Part shown: positions 52,544-62,176 of the stretch, in pieces | Position numbering within the stretch: the stretch's first letter is position 1 | Layout: each line of letters begins with the position of its first letter | From: Hathewaya massiliensis | Lineage (GTDB): Bacteria; Bacillota; Clostridia; Clostridiales; Clostridiaceae | Reading direction: 5' to 3' | Assembly: GCF_902143515.1 (NCBI RefSeq) | Contig: NZ_CABFVD010000002.1 | Location: 229,088-293,087, forward strand | DNA length: 64,000 nucleotides | The notes under the pieces: model-generated | What the model was told of the DNA's origin: nothing | The model's database searches: none | Seen by the model: the letters and a program-made list of their open reading frames with translations, nothing else | Position numbers and translations under genes: made by a program

Positions 52544-52602
52544 AGTCAGCACCTTTGCTTTAATATAATTACCACAATCATATCGCAAAGGAGTTGCTGA
52601 CT
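52544..52602 (+). promoter_or_regulatory. fold-back hairpin sequestering the transposase ribosome binding site
   Basis: AGTCAGCACCTTTGC (52544-52558) is complementary to GCAAAGGAGTTGCTGACT (52585-52602), apart from a 3-base bulge. The AAGGAG Shine-Dalgarno is within the right arm. This would silence transposase translation on transcripts that include the left arm. Confidence 0.65.
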
Positions 52603-52606
52603 ATCT

Positions 52607-53728
52607 ATGAATAATTATATCACTATTTTTGAAAAATTATTAGATATTGTTAACTGGAACACTTTGAAAAAATCTACGTATAAGTTAGATGTTGACTATA
52701 ATATAGCATCAAATCATTTGAAAACTCACCTTTACTTTCATTTAGCGAAGCTAGATAGCTTAAGGGATGTTGATGATTTTATGCAATCTGATTCTAAGCT
52801 AAAGGAGTCAATAAAAAGCGTTAGCTTGGGAACGTTGTCTAATTATAATAACTATATGGATTATAATGTTTACATTCCAATATTAAACGAACTAATTGAT
52901 ACTGCTTTAAAACAATTACCTGTAAATGAGAAACTTAAAAAGTTTGGAACCATAAAACTAATAGATTCTTCAACTATAAGTATGGCCAAGACTTATTTTC
53001 AGTGGGCAGAATTTCGCTCTACAAAAGCAGGAATAAAGCTTCATACAAAATTCAACTTAAGCAAAGGAGTTCCTGAGCTTATAATTGTGTCTAATGCTAA
53101 ACCACATGATAGAACTAAGATGAAAGAACTTATTACAGAAAACAACTGTATATATGTCTTTGACAAAGGCTATGTTGACTATAAAAAGTTTGATGAGTTT
53201 AGCAATAAAGGAATACGCTTTATTACCCGATTAAAAGATAATGCTGCTATAACTGAAGTAAGTAAGCTTGAAATAACTTACTCTGACGTTACTCTACTAG
53301 ATGATTCTATAAATATCATTGAAGATATTATTTGCTATCTTGGTACAGAAGATATTAATATGACAAAAAATCAGTATAGGGTTATCACTGTAGTTGATTC
53401 TGAAGGTCAAATACTAACCTTTGTAACTAACATATTACAATATACTAGTGAAGATATAGCATGGTTATATAAAAAACGTTGGGATATCGAGCTATTCTTC
53501 AAATGGATTAAGCAAAATTTAAAAATTAAAAGATTCATAGGACATAGCCTTAATGCAGTTATGATGCAAATTGTTTCGGCAATAATAACATTCATTATAA
53601 TAAAACTAATACAAGACGTAGCCAAAACAGCCTACGGCTTATTAAAAATAAAGAGATTAATAAAACATTCAATTACAAAATTAATAGATAATATCTTGTT
53701 TTCTTGGGAGAAGTGGTTAGGTGGCTAA
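52607..53728 (+). CDS. transposase, IS4 family
   Basis: The 373-residue protein has a DUF4372-like N-terminal domain and a DDE core: Asp in KLIDSSTIS, Asp in VFDKGYVDY, Glu in the YKKRWDIELFFKWIK signature (Y-2-R-3-E-6-K) that defines IS4-type enzymes. It is uninterrupted. The start follows AAAGGAG, which lies in a hairpin. Confidence 0.9.
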   Translation: MNNYITIFEKLLDIVNWNTLKKSTYKLDVDYNIASNHLKTHLYFHLAKLDSLRDVDDFMQSDSKLKESIKSVSLGTLSNYNNYMDYNVYIPILNELIDTALKQLPVNEKLKKFGTIKLIDSSTISMAKTYFQWAEFRSTKAGIKLHTKFNLSKGVPELIIVSNAKPHDRTKMKELITENNCIYVFDKGYVDYKKFDEFSNKGIRFITRLKDNAAITEVSKLEITYSDVTLLDDSINIIEDIICYLGTEDINMTKNQYRVITVVDSEGQILTFVTNILQYTSEDIAWLYKKRWDIELFFKWIKQNLKIKRFIGHSLNAVMMQIVSAIITFIIIKLIQDVAKTAYGLLKIKRLIKHSITKLIDNILFSWEKWLGG

Positions 53729-53910
53729 CTGCAACTATAAAACCATATACTTCCATACAAGCTATCACTATGCGGGCAAGTCTGCCCTTTGTTATAGGAA
53801 TATTATTCTATATTAGCTTAATTTAAGAATTTTACTATAAAGAATGATTATAATACAAATGTCAATGAAAATATTTTCTAAAAATTAAACACTAGTGAGA
53901 AATAGTAAAT

Positions 53911-53963
53911 AAAAAATCTATGGATATATTGGGGTCAAATCCTATTATCCATGGATTTTTTAT
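53911..53963 (+). terminator. terminator displaced from the flavodiiron gene by the IS
   Basis: AAAAAATCTATGGATA (53911-53926) pairs with TATCCATGGATTTTTT (53946-53961) with one mismatch. Before the insertion it would have been about 100 bp after the flavodiiron stop codon. Confidence 0.65.
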
Positions 53964-54058
53964 GTTTTTACTACATAGAAACATTACTTTGTCTTAACTT
54001 CTTTTCTTTTTTTCAATTTTGAAAGAGGCATAATTACAAAAACGGTTTTCAGAGAGAA

Positions 54059-54628
54059 CTATTTTCCTGCTTCAATCTTCTTAATGGTATCTTCACGGAC
54101 AGCCTGTCTTAATGTTTTGAGATAATCAGAGAAAGCAACTTTATCGTCAGCATAGGTAAGATTAAGGTCAAATTCTTTCGGAATCCATGTAGACAAATCG
54201 GAAATATTGTGCTGAATCAATGCTTCAAGGCTGTCAATAGATTTATAGATTTTTGATTCCATGGTTTTACGTTCTGCCATTTCTTCGTAAAGTTCTTTCA
54301 TTTCTACTGCGTATTTTTGGGGCAGAGAACTAATCCAGTTATACAACAGGTTTTTCTCACTTTCTTCATGGTTTTGGTTTTTATCAAAGGTTGGAATGTC
54401 ACCAGTAAAACATTCGCCTAAATCGTGGATGATACACATTCTAATAACCTTATCCATATCTACTTCGGGGAACTCGTCACGCATAAAGAAAGCCATCAAA
54501 GTCATCATCCAACTATGTTCTGCTACGCTTTCATGCCTACCTTTTGCTGTATAGCAATGGCGAGTTGTATCTTTTAACCTTTCGGCAACCAATAAGGCAT
54601 CTAATAATTTTCTTGCTTTCATTTTCAA
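54059..54628 (-). CDS. HD-domain hydrolase (YfbR/HDDC2-like)
   Basis: This 189-residue HD phosphohydrolase has metal-ligand motifs HESVAEHSW, IIHDLGECFTGD and a distal Asp (SIDSLEALIQH). Relatives are 5'-deoxynucleotidases; the substrate here is inferred only from family. Base composition and codon choice are visibly more GC-rich than all neighbours, suggesting recent transfer. AGGAGG precedes the start. Confidence 0.8.
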   Translation of the reverse strand: MKMKARKLLDALLVAERLKDTTRHCYTAKGRHESVAEHSWMMTLMAFFMRDEFPEVDMDKVIRMCIIHDLGECFTGDIPTFDKNQNHEESEKNLLYNWISSLPQKYAVEMKELYEEMAERKTMESKIYKSIDSLEALIQHNISDLSTWIPKEFDLNLTYADDKVAFSDYLKTLRQAVREDTIKKIEAGK

Positions 54629-54836
54629 TTACCTCCTACTCACGATTATCGTTCAGTTAGATTATATAAATTCCTTAATACAACGTTAAAAATTCTCACT
54701 ACTACTTTAAAAAATTTTAATAGGCAGTATATATAAAAATTTTACCACAATGGCTCTAATATTCCAAACTTACCAGATGATCTGAAGTATATTTATACTA
54801 ACATTTTTTCCTTAATAAGCATTTTTATAAATAAAA

Positions 54837-55613
54837 TTATATTACTTGATCTTCCTCATTGAAGAAGGTTTTATATCCTAGTAATAAAAACAGTATAACA
54901 CTTAAGGTTACACTACCTAGTACACCTAACATAATAGCTATTTGATAAGATATAGCCGTAGTAGGGGATGTCCCAGATAGAATCTGACCTGTCATCATGC
55001 CAGGAAGAAATACAATTCCCATACCTACCATGGAATTTATGGTTGGTAATATTGCAGAGTCAAAAGCATGGTTAACTATATCTTTGCAAGATTCCTTTGG
55101 AGTTGCACCAAGCATTAAAGCAGTTTCTACAATTTCTTTTTTAGAAATCATTCCATCTAAAAGAGTGTTTATGCCAAGAGAAATCCCTGTCATTGAGTTT
55201 CCAATTAACATTCCCCCAATAGGTATAAAATATCTAGAGTTATACCAAGGAGTAACCTTAACCACTATAAATAAGAAATATACTAGGGAAGAAGTAGTTC
55301 CAACCCCCATAGATAGAGCTATAATTTTCTTTAAATCCCTTGAAAGTTTAAATTTTGTTCTCTTAAAAATATTGTATATAGAGAATGTTTCCATGCCTAT
55401 AAGAATAAGTATAGTATATATTGGGTTATCATTTTTAAAGACAATTCCTAATATATAGCCAGCTATAACAAGCTGAAGGGTCATTCGCAAGGAAGATATT
55501 AAAATTTCACGTTCTCTCTTTATATCTCTTTTTTTAACTATAACAAGCAGAATAATTATGAACACATAGGCACATAACATCTGTAAAAGGTTTAAATCTA
55601 TTATGGTATTCAT
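54837..55613 (-). CDS. fetB: FetB-type ABC transporter permease (UPF0014)
   Basis: This 258-residue membrane protein has about seven helices and the family segments SSLRMTLQLVIAGYILG, IPIGGMLIGNSMTGISLG and MVGMGIVFLPGMMTGQILSG. FetAB is linked to iron homeostasis in enterobacteria. Start 55613 is chosen because AAAGGTGG lies before it. The ATPase gene at 55711-56334 lies upstream on the same strand. Confidence 0.88.
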   Translation of the reverse strand: MNTIIDLNLLQMLCAYVFIIILLVIVKKRDIKREREILISSLRMTLQLVIAGYILGIVFKNDNPIYTILILIGMETFSIYNIFKRTKFKLSRDLKKIIALSMGVGTTSSLVYFLFIVVKVTPWYNSRYFIPIGGMLIGNSMTGISLGINTLLDGMISKKEIVETALMLGATPKESCKDIVNHAFDSAILPTINSMVGMGIVFLPGMMTGQILSGTSPTTAISYQIAIMLGVLGSVTLSVILFLLLGYKTFFNEEDQVI

Positions 55614-55710
55614 ATTTACTTCCACCACCTTTCCATGTCTTATATATCATATATTGTACAAATTATATACATTACAGGTATTACATGTACTACATATACA
55701 AAATACGTAG

Positions 55711-56334
55711 TTATAAAATTTTACCATTATTTATTTTAATTATGTTTTCACCAAAGTTTTCAGCTGCCTTTTTAGAGTGAGTAACCATAATTAAGGAAAT
55801 ATTGTTTTCAGCACAATGCGTAGTAATTTTATTTAATATAAACTCTTCAGTGTCATCATCTAAAGCAGAAGAAGGCTCGTCTAAAAGTAATACCTTTGGA
55901 TTCATTAACATAACTCTGCCAAGGGCAACTCTTTGTTTTTCTCCACCAGATAATTCCTTAGTGGAGTCCTCTAGAGACTTATTTAATTTTACTTTTTCTA
56001 GGATTTCAATTAAAGTTTCTTTGGAAGGAATCTTTTTCTCAGAAAATCTTAGGCCCATTGTTAAGTTGGTTAAAATATCTCCCTCAAACATAATAGGGTT
56101 TTGAGGGAGCATAACCACATCACGACGAAGCTTTACAGAATCTAAGGATTTTAGATTTCTTCCATTATAAAAAATATCCCCACTAGTTGGTGAAATAAGC
56201 TTATTAAGCATTCTAAGAAGAGTTGTTTTTCCACTGCCACTTTCTCCTATAATACAACTTATTTTATCCTTAGGAATATTTAAGTTTTCTATTTTTAATA
56301 TATCTTTATATAATACATTTTCTAGTTCAAACAT
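55711..56334 (-). CDS. fetA: FetA-type ABC transporter ATP-binding protein
   Basis: This 207-residue ABC ATPase has Walker A GESGSGKTT, signature LSGGEKQR and Walker B VLLLDEPSSALDD. It is shorter than most, as usual for FetA (YbbL). It precedes fetB by about 100 bp and follows the glycosylase gene by 11 bp on the same strand, so the three form one operon. Confidence 0.88.
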   Translation of the reverse strand: MFELENVLYKDILKIENLNIPKDKISCIIGESGSGKTTLLRMLNKLISPTSGDIFYNGRNLKSLDSVKLRRDVVMLPQNPIMFEGDILTNLTMGLRFSEKKIPSKETLIEILEKVKLNKSLEDSTKELSGGEKQRVALGRVMLMNPKVLLLDEPSSALDDDTEEFILNKITTHCAENNISLIMVTHSKKAAENFGENIIKINNGKIL

Positions 56335-56345
56335 GAAAATCTCCC

Positions 56346-57023
56346 CTAAATATTTTCTATTTGCCAGTCTACTTCAGTCTTTCCAATGGATTTTAAAAAT
56401 TCATTGGTTTTTGAAAAAGGTTTACTTCCAAAGAATCCACGGCTTGCAGACAATGGACTTGGGTGCACTGACTCTATTATATAGTGTTTTGAATTAGTTA
56501 TTAGCTTAGTTTTTGATTGAGCATTTTTTCCCCAAAGTATAAAGACCACAGGATCTTCTTTTTCATTTATAAGAGATATAATTTTATCTGTAAACTTTTC
56601 CCAACCTTTGTTTTTATGTGAGTTAGGCTCACCAGCTCTTACTGTAAGAACTGTGTTTAGAAGAAGTATACCTTCGTGTGCCCACTTTTCCAAGTATCCA
56701 TTATTAGGTATATAACAATCTAAATCACTATGAAGTTCCTTATATATATTAACAAGAGAAGGAGGTGTCTTCACACCAGGTTTTACTGAAAAACTAAGTC
56801 CATGAGATTGATTTGGACCATGATAAGGATCTTGCCCTAATATTACTACCTTTACATCTTTATAAGCGGTATAATGTAAGGCATTAAATATATTATGCAT
56901 ATCAGGATATATGGTTTTTGTTTTATATTCATTTATTAAAAAATCTCGTAAATTTAAGTAATATTCTTTTGAAAATTCCTCATTTAAAAGTTCATTCCAA
57001 TCATTTTTAAGTATGTTTTTCAT
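56346..57023 (-). CDS. ung: uracil-DNA glycosylase, family 1
   Basis: The enzyme removes uracil from DNA. The 225 residues include the water-activating [18 protein letters not shown] and the intercalation loop [13 protein letters not shown], both intact. AAGGGTG precedes the ATG at 57023. It is first in the ung-fetA-fetB string. Confidence 0.95.
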   Translation of the reverse strand: MKNILKNDWNELLNEEFSKEYYLNLRDFLINEYKTKTIYPDMHNIFNALHYTAYKDVKVVILGQDPYHGPNQSHGLSFSVKPGVKTPPSLVNIYKELHSDLDCYIPNNGYLEKWAHEGILLLNTVLTVRAGEPNSHKNKGWEKFTDKIISLINEKEDPVVFILWGKNAQSKTKLITNSKHYIIESVHPSPLSASRGFFGSKPFSKTNEFLKSIGKTEVDWQIENI

Positions 57024-57033
57024 TTTATCACCC

Positions 57034-57145
57034 TTTACAACAATATTTCATGAAATAATAAATTATATTCTTTTATACAAGCTTCCATGAAATAATAAGT
57101 TATCATATTTTACAACAATCTTCTATGAAATAATCAAAGTTTCCA
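57034..57145. repeat. tandem repeat, about 37 bp, three imperfect copies
   Basis: Units at 57034, 57071 and 57108 share TACAA-C..TTC(C/T)ATGAAATAAT. They lie directly upstream of the ung start with no unique spacers between them. From about 57150 to 57575 the gap is AT-rich with nothing else recognised. Confidence 0.7.
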
Positions 57146-57576
57146 TGGAAACTTTGTATACAATTAAAATAGTATACTCTTATTATACACTTTTTTAAGA
57201 ATTTAATTAAACACTTAATATTTATTTGTGCTAAAACTTTCTAAATCATGGTTAAATATATTTTACAATATATTTCATCTAATGACTAAATGCTTTAATA
57301 TTTCCATAACACTCTCTTATTATAAAATTTATATTATAAATTGTTATTAATTTATAGAACTAAATACTAAGTTACTTAATATAATAATAGTGGGAAAGAA
57401 TAATTAAATTTAAAAAGATATTAGGATAATTAAGGTAATATAAACTTTATGAAGAATTAACCAAGATATTATTACAAAAGAAAATAGTATAAAGCATAAA
57501 AGTAGAGAAAAGTGATAAAAATAGGGTAACCTGTGAAAATCATAATAAGATACAAAAGAATATAAAACAACAAATG

Positions 57577-57612
57577 AAAGGAGATGAATTTAGCTCAAGG
57601 CTAAATTTATTA
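57577..57612 (+). promoter_or_regulatory. Shine-Dalgarno, hairpin, start arrangement of chemoreceptor 1
   Basis: AAAGGAG (57577-57583) is 28 bases from the ATG at 57612. Between them AATTTAGC (57587-57594) pairs exactly with GCTAAATT (57600-57607). With the stem formed, three plus four bases remain, i.e. normal spacing. Confidence 0.55.
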
Positions 57613-58913
57613 TGAAAAAAATAAGCTTAAAACTAAGTTTTTTGCTAATCATTTCAAATCTCTTAGGTGTAATCCTAATTGCAATAAGTTTTTTACTTCA
57701 TGTAGATCATATATTTATTAAAGGTAAACCTCATATACAAATAAGTGAATTAGTGTTGTCAGTATTCATTTCTATAATAATAATATGCATAATCTCTTTT
57801 ATAACCACTTTTATAATTTCAAAGATTATAGGGAAGCCTATTCAATGTGTAACAAGATTATTAGATTATATCTCAAAATTTGATTTAAGTAAGGATTTTA
57901 TAGATAAAAATGTTTTAGATAGAAAAGATGAATTAGGAAATATGTCAAGATCACTTAATAATCTTAAAAATAATCTAATGTTTGTGGGAAAAGGCATTAA
58001 GGAAAGTTCAGAAAATATTTCAGATAGTGTTTTATCTTTAAGTGATGATATTAATGTATCAGAGAAATCTATGGAAAATATATCAAAGGCTATGGAAGAA
58101 CTATCTAAGGGTGCTGTAGAACTTGCTGAAAATACCCAAAGTAGCTTTGAAAAACTAGAGGAGCTATCTAAAAAAATTATTTTTACAAGAGGAGAAGGTA
58201 TTAATTTACAACAGTGTTCTAAGGAAAATAGAACTATTATGAGAAAATCTACAGAACAACTATGTGAAGTAGAAGATAAATTTAATGAAAGCACTAGAAA
58301 TATAAGAGAAACATCAAAATTTATAGATGATTTATGGAAAAAATCAGAGGATATAGAGGGGATTACAAGAACTATTGAAGATATAAGCATGAGAACAGAT
58401 TTACTATCTTTAAATGCCACAATAGAAGCTGCAAAAGCTAAGGAAAATGGCAAGGGTTTTTCAGTTATAGCAGAAGAAATTAGGTTACTTTCTCAAAAAA
58501 CAAAAAATGCTACAGATGTAATAGGTGAAATCTTAGGAGAATTAAAAGAAGAAATTAAATTTTCTAAAGAAAATATGGATAAGTGTATTCTAATAAATGA
58601 AGAAAATAATAATGCTTTAAAAATAGAAAGAAGTTATAGTAATAAACTACAAAAGTCATATAGTAATAGTGTAAAGACATTAGATAATCTTATTCAAAAC
58701 ATTGATAAAATGAACGAAGACAGGGATGTAGTACTTGAGGCACTACAGGAAATTAGTGCAGTGTCTGAAGAAACTGCTGCAGCTACAGAAGAGGTATTTT
58801 CTATAATACAAGATCAGTTACAATCTATTGAAAGTATTGGACAATCTAGTTCTTATTTAAAAAGTATTAGTAAAGTTTTAGATAATATAACTAATAAAAT
58901 AAAATTAGAATAA
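57612..58913 (+). CDS. methyl-accepting chemotaxis protein without a large sensor domain
   Basis: The 433-residue receptor has two helices (about 8-28 and 45-72) separated by fewer than 20 residues, a HAMP region, and a signalling domain with the hairpin tip [20 protein letters not shown]. With no room for an extracytoplasmic ligand domain, it must sense membrane or internal cues, or act with other receptors. It is followed by a terminator shared with the DUF1540 gene. Confidence 0.88.
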   Translation: MKKISLKLSFLLIISNLLGVILIAISFLLHVDHIFIKGKPHIQISELVLSVFISIIIICIISFITTFIISKIIGKPIQCVTRLLDYISKFDLSKDFIDKNVLDRKDELGNMSRSLNNLKNNLMFVGKGIKESSENISDSVLSLSDDINVSEKSMENISKAMEELSKGAVELAENTQSSFEKLEELSKKIIFTRGEGINLQQCSKENRTIMRKSTEQLCEVEDKFNESTRNIRETSKFIDDLWKKSEDIEGITRTIEDISMRTDLLSLNATIEAAKAKENGKGFSVIAEEIRLLSQKTKNATDVIGEILGELKEEIKFSKENMDKCILINEENNNALKIERSYSNKLQKSYSNSVKTLDNLIQNIDKMNEDRDVVLEALQEISAVSEETAAATEEVFSIIQDQLQSIESIGQSSSYLKSISKVLDNITNKIKLE

Positions 58914-59017
58914 AGTTAAATTATAATTAAAGTATTTAAGTTATTGGATTATTTTTTTTGAGGTTATAATTAGTTAATCTATTAAATAAAATTATTATAT
59001 TCAATATCTATAAAAAA

Positions 59018-59066
59018 TATGCTTAGATTCAGAAAGGGTATTAACTCCTTCTGAATCTAAGCTTTA
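59018..59066. terminator. bidirectional terminator
   Basis: GCTTAGATTCAGAA (59021-59034) pairs perfectly with TTCTGAATCTAAGC (59049-59062). It is shared by chemoreceptor 1 and the convergent DUF1540 gene. Confidence 0.9.
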
Positions 59067-59069
59067 CTT

Positions 59070-59231
59070 TTAGCCTTGCATTTCAAAACTTCCACAATCT
59101 GTACACTTAACAGTTTTTGCAGTTGGTTCATGTTTAACTACTTTAATAACATTTAGTGTGCAGTAATTGTCTTCTTTACAATGATATTTACATTCATCTA
59201 CAGTACATTGTATACTTTCATTATGTTTCAT
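59070..59231 (-). CDS. DUF1540 cysteine-rich small protein
   Basis: This 53-residue protein starts MKHNESIQCTVDECKYHC and ends CTDCGSFEMQG, with Cys at 9, 14, 18, 24, 43 and 46. It matches the DUF1540 pattern (C-x4-C-x3-C ... C-x2-C), probably a metal-binding unit. AAAAGAGGTG precedes the ATG. Such genes are widespread in clostridia without a known function. Confidence 0.85.
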   Translation of the reverse strand: MKHNESIQCTVDECKYHCKEDNYCTLNVIKVVKHEPTAKTVKCTDCGSFEMQG

Positions 59232-59390
59232 ATATATTCACCTCTTTTCTTAGTCTCAAATATTATTGTTTCAAAAAAACTATTAATTATGTAAATTATT
59301 TTTAAAATATTACGATAATCAGTGTAATATATATAATAATAGAATTTAAAATAAAATTTGTAAATTTATTACAAATTAAAAAATTAAATG

Positions 59391-59427
59391 AGAGGGGGAA
59401 GTCCCTAAAATTTTTAGGGGATAAGAA
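59391..59427 (+). promoter_or_regulatory. Shine-Dalgarno, hairpin, start arrangement of chemoreceptor 2
   Basis: AGAGGGGGAAG (59391-59401) is followed by the stem CCCTAA/TTAGGG (59403-59419) and ATG 59427. A second possible site AGGGG lies in the right arm, so folding either brings the first site near the start or hides the second. Confidence 0.45.
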
Positions 59428-61505
59428 TGAAAAAAATCAGCACAAAAATCATTTTATCAATAATACTCTGTACATTTATAGTTTCTATTTTAATTGGTGG
59501 TATAAGTTTTTTTAGTAGTAAAAAACTTTCACAACAGGATATTAACTATAAGATGGACTCTCTTGTGGAGGCTAAGGCAGAAAATCTAAATGGCACGTAT
59601 ATAAGCATGAAGTCTATAACAGAAGATTTAGAAGCTGTTTCTAGCAGTTATATGGATTTTAATCAATTGAGTAAAGACAAAAATTATATAGATCAATATG
59701 AAAAACAGTTAGACGGCGTAATTAAGAACATAACAACTTCTAAGGAAAATGGCATAGGAATTTATTTTATGATAAACCCAGAACTTTATGAAGGAAAAAA
59801 GTTAAAAGTAATTTGCTATGAAGATCCAGAAGGTAAAGGGAACATACAAAAGGTAGAATATGATTACGATAGGAAAACCTTTACTAGAAAAAATCCAGAT
59901 TGTAAATGGTTTTATGATTATGTAGATAAAAAAGAAGGTACATGGGATGAACCTCATGAAGATAAAAACGGAAATTATCAAATGACCTTTGCAAAGCCAG
60001 TATTTAAAGATAATAAATTTATTGGACTTATAGGTGTTGATATGAATTTCACCACTTATTTTAAAAAGATTAACGATATGAAATTTTATAATTCAGGATA
60101 TGCATTTATATTAAATGAGAAACTTGATTATATAGTTCATAAAAAGAAGAAAAGTGATGTTAATTTAATAACAGAAGAAAAAGGGAAGTACAAAGATATA
60201 GGGGAAAAGATGAATTCGCAAAAAGGAATATTCCAAGGAGAGTACGATAAAAAGAAAAGTTATATCGGATACACTAATTTAATTAATGGATGGAAAATGG
60301 TAATAGTAATTCCAAGGTCAGAAGTTCTAGCTCATGTAAACAAGAGTCTTATGCAAATTTTTATGGTCACTCTTTTAATAGTAGGATTTTCAGTTATATT
60401 GTCATTATTACTTGGAAAGAAGATGTCAAAACCTGTAGTTGATATAACTGCCATGTTAAATTCAATGAAAAATTTAGACTTAACATATGAAGTTGATAAT
60501 ATAGGAATATTAAAGTCAGAAGATGAAATAGGGGTTATGGCAAGAGCTGCAGAAGATTTTAAATTAGAGCTTAAACGGACACTAAAGACAATTCAAGAGT
60601 TCTCTCAAAAAGTACTTGAAAGCTCAGATACAGTAAATAACGAATCAAAGGATGCTGTTCATTCAGCCAATTCTATTTCAGATACCATAGATGAAATTGC
60701 AAGAGGAGCCAGTGAACTTGCTGCTAATTCACAAGATGGTTCAGAGAGATTGATGAATTTATCAGAAAAAATTAAGTTAGTAGTAGAGAGTAATAACTCA
60801 GTAAAAGAATACTCAGAAAACACTAGAGAGATAAATCAAAAATCTATGAGTTCATTAAAGGATTTATTAGATAAATTTAATACGAATAGAGATATGATTG
60901 AGGAAGTATCGAAAAACATAGATAAGCTAGCTAATAAGTCAGGATCTGTTGGAAAGATTGTATATACTATAGAAAATATAGCAGAACAAACAAATCTTCT
61001 TGCATTAAATGCTGCTATAGAAGCAGCAAGAGCTGGGGAATCTGGAAGAGGATTTGCCGTAGTTGCAGATGAAGTTAGAAAGTTAGCAGAAGAGACATCA
61101 GAATCAACTAAACAAATTTCAAATATAATAAAAGAAATTCAAGTTGAAATTCAAAGAACTAAGGAAAATATGGACATAAGCTTAAACCTTACAGAGGATA
61201 CAGAAAAGGCTTTAGATATGCAAAAGGATTCTTTCGGTTTTATGGAAGATGCAATTTCTAATACTCTAGAAAAACTAGATATATTATCAAAAAATATTCA
61301 TATTGTAGATGAAGATAAGGAAGCTGTAGTTAATATAATACAAGAAGTTACAGCAGTTTCTCAGGAATCAGCAGCATCTACGGAGGAGGTTTCAGCTTCC
61401 ATAGAAGAACAATTTAAAACCTTTGAAAGCATAGTGGAAGCCTCTAGAGACTTAGATCAAATTTCAAGAGAATTAAACAATATAGTGGATAAGTTTAAGG
61501 TATAA
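59427..61505 (+). CDS. methyl-accepting chemotaxis protein with dCACHE sensor
   Basis: The 692-residue receptor has an N-terminal helix (about 7-28), a double-Cache extracytoplasmic domain (about 30-300) with [14 protein letters not shown], a second helix (about 305-330), HAMP, and a signalling domain with the conserved tip [32 protein letters not shown] (positions about 525-556). Cache domains bind amino acids, organic acids or polyamines; the ligand is not predictable here. Confidence 0.93.
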   Translation: MKKISTKIILSIILCTFIVSILIGGISFFSSKKLSQQDINYKMDSLVEAKAENLNGTYISMKSITEDLEAVSSSYMDFNQLSKDKNYIDQYEKQLDGVIKNITTSKENGIGIYFMINPELYEGKKLKVICYEDPEGKGNIQKVEYDYDRKTFTRKNPDCKWFYDYVDKKEGTWDEPHEDKNGNYQMTFAKPVFKDNKFIGLIGVDMNFTTYFKKINDMKFYNSGYAFILNEKLDYIVHKKKKSDVNLITEEKGKYKDIGEKMNSQKGIFQGEYDKKKSYIGYTNLINGWKMVIVIPRSEVLAHVNKSLMQIFMVTLLIVGFSVILSLLLGKKMSKPVVDITAMLNSMKNLDLTYEVDNIGILKSEDEIGVMARAAEDFKLELKRTLKTIQEFSQKVLESSDTVNNESKDAVHSANSISDTIDEIARGASELAANSQDGSERLMNLSEKIKLVVESNNSVKEYSENTREINQKSMSSLKDLLDKFNTNRDMIEEVSKNIDKLANKSGSVGKIVYTIENIAEQTNLLALNAAIEAARAGESGRGFAVVADEVRKLAEETSESTKQISNIIKEIQVEIQRTKENMDISLNLTEDTEKALDMQKDSFGFMEDAISNTLEKLDILSKNIHIVDEDKEAVVNIIQEVTAVSQESAASTEEVSASIEEQFKTFESIVEASRDLDQISRELNNIVDKFKV

Positions 61506-61617
61506 AAATATATAGTATAATAGACACCCTGACAATTCTAACGTCAAGCAATGGAGATGATGAATATAGTGGAGATAATCAAGGATAAAGATATAGTAGA
61601 TGGCATATAATTTGTAC

Positions 61618-61667
61618 AGTAGCTAGATTAAGTAAAAGTAATAAGACTTAATGCTAGCTACTTTTTA
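61618..61667 (+). terminator. Rho-independent terminator
   Basis: AGTAGCTAGATTAAGT (61618-61633) pairs with ACTTAATGCTAGCTACT (61646-61662) with one bulge, followed by TTTT. It ends the chemoreceptor 2 transcript. Confidence 0.85.
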
Positions 61668-62095
61668 TTCCATGAATATTCTCGCTAATACCCAGTTAAA
61701 ATACTACAACATACCTACTAAGTATAAAGAAATACGTGGAAACTAAGGAATAATAAAGCTAATTATGTTTATGTGTAATATATAAGAAGTGAACTTGTTA
61801 TAAACTTTTAAATATAATATAATTAATTAGTATTTATTATTTTAGGTTTACTATTTAGTATAAAGTATTTTGCAGTATAGAGATTTAAAATAGTAAAACG
61901 ATTTTAATTAAGTCTTTGAAGATTGAGTTTTAACAAGGATTATAAAATAATAATTATAACCATGAATTATAAAAAATGTAACTAAGAATTAAAACTAAGA
62001 ATTATAAAAAAATTACGGAAGTTTAAAATTTAGCTATAGGCTTTAAGCTATGAATTGTATATAATTAGAAATTTTATTTACTATTTGGCTTTATT
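61668..62095. other. gene-free AT-rich gap before glmM
   Basis: No gene or RNA was recognised. Short duplicated stretches (AACTAAGAATTA type, about 61979-62010) occur. Confidence 0.5.
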
Positions 62096-62136
62096 AGACT
62101 GATGGTTACGTAATAGCATATAAATCTAACAGGGTC
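62096..62136 (+). repeat. degraded third copy of the 68-bp intergenic repeat
   Basis: GGTTACGTAAT.GCATATA and TCTAACAGGG match the central and right parts of copies A and B, with a deletion of about 10 bases between them. It ends about 40 bp before the glmM start. Confidence 0.4.
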
Positions 62137-62176
62137 TAATATTTAAAAGTTTAGAAAAAAGAGAGGGAGTTTATAT

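Larger units (their letters stand above)
52453..53897 (+). mobile_element. IS4-family insertion sequence, 1445 bp, complete
   Basis: The terminal inverted repeats CACTAGTGTTTAATT (52453-52467) and its complement (53883-53897) are perfect over 15 bp, with weaker similarity continuing inward. A 9-bp target duplication flanks them and the single transposase gene is intact, so insertion was recent. It landed between the flavodiiron gene and its probable terminator. Confidence 0.92.
52444..53906. repeat. 9-bp target site duplication flanking the IS4-family element
   Basis: AGAAATAGT occurs at 52444-52452 and again at 53898-53906, immediately outside the element's inverted ends. Confidence 0.9.

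Noticed and set aside
54997-55458. 153-codon plus-strand open frame
   Set aside because: It is the antisense shadow of fetB, with no start signals or domain.
57034-57145. CRISPR array
   Set aside because: Units are contiguous without unique spacers, only three copies, and no cas genes.
57866-58453. 195-codon minus-strand open frame
   Set aside because: Ser-rich antisense shadow of the chemoreceptor coding sequence.
61551-61612. Tiny open frame of about 19 codons before the terminator
   Set aside because: No convincing ribosome binding site or composition; not distinguishable from chance.
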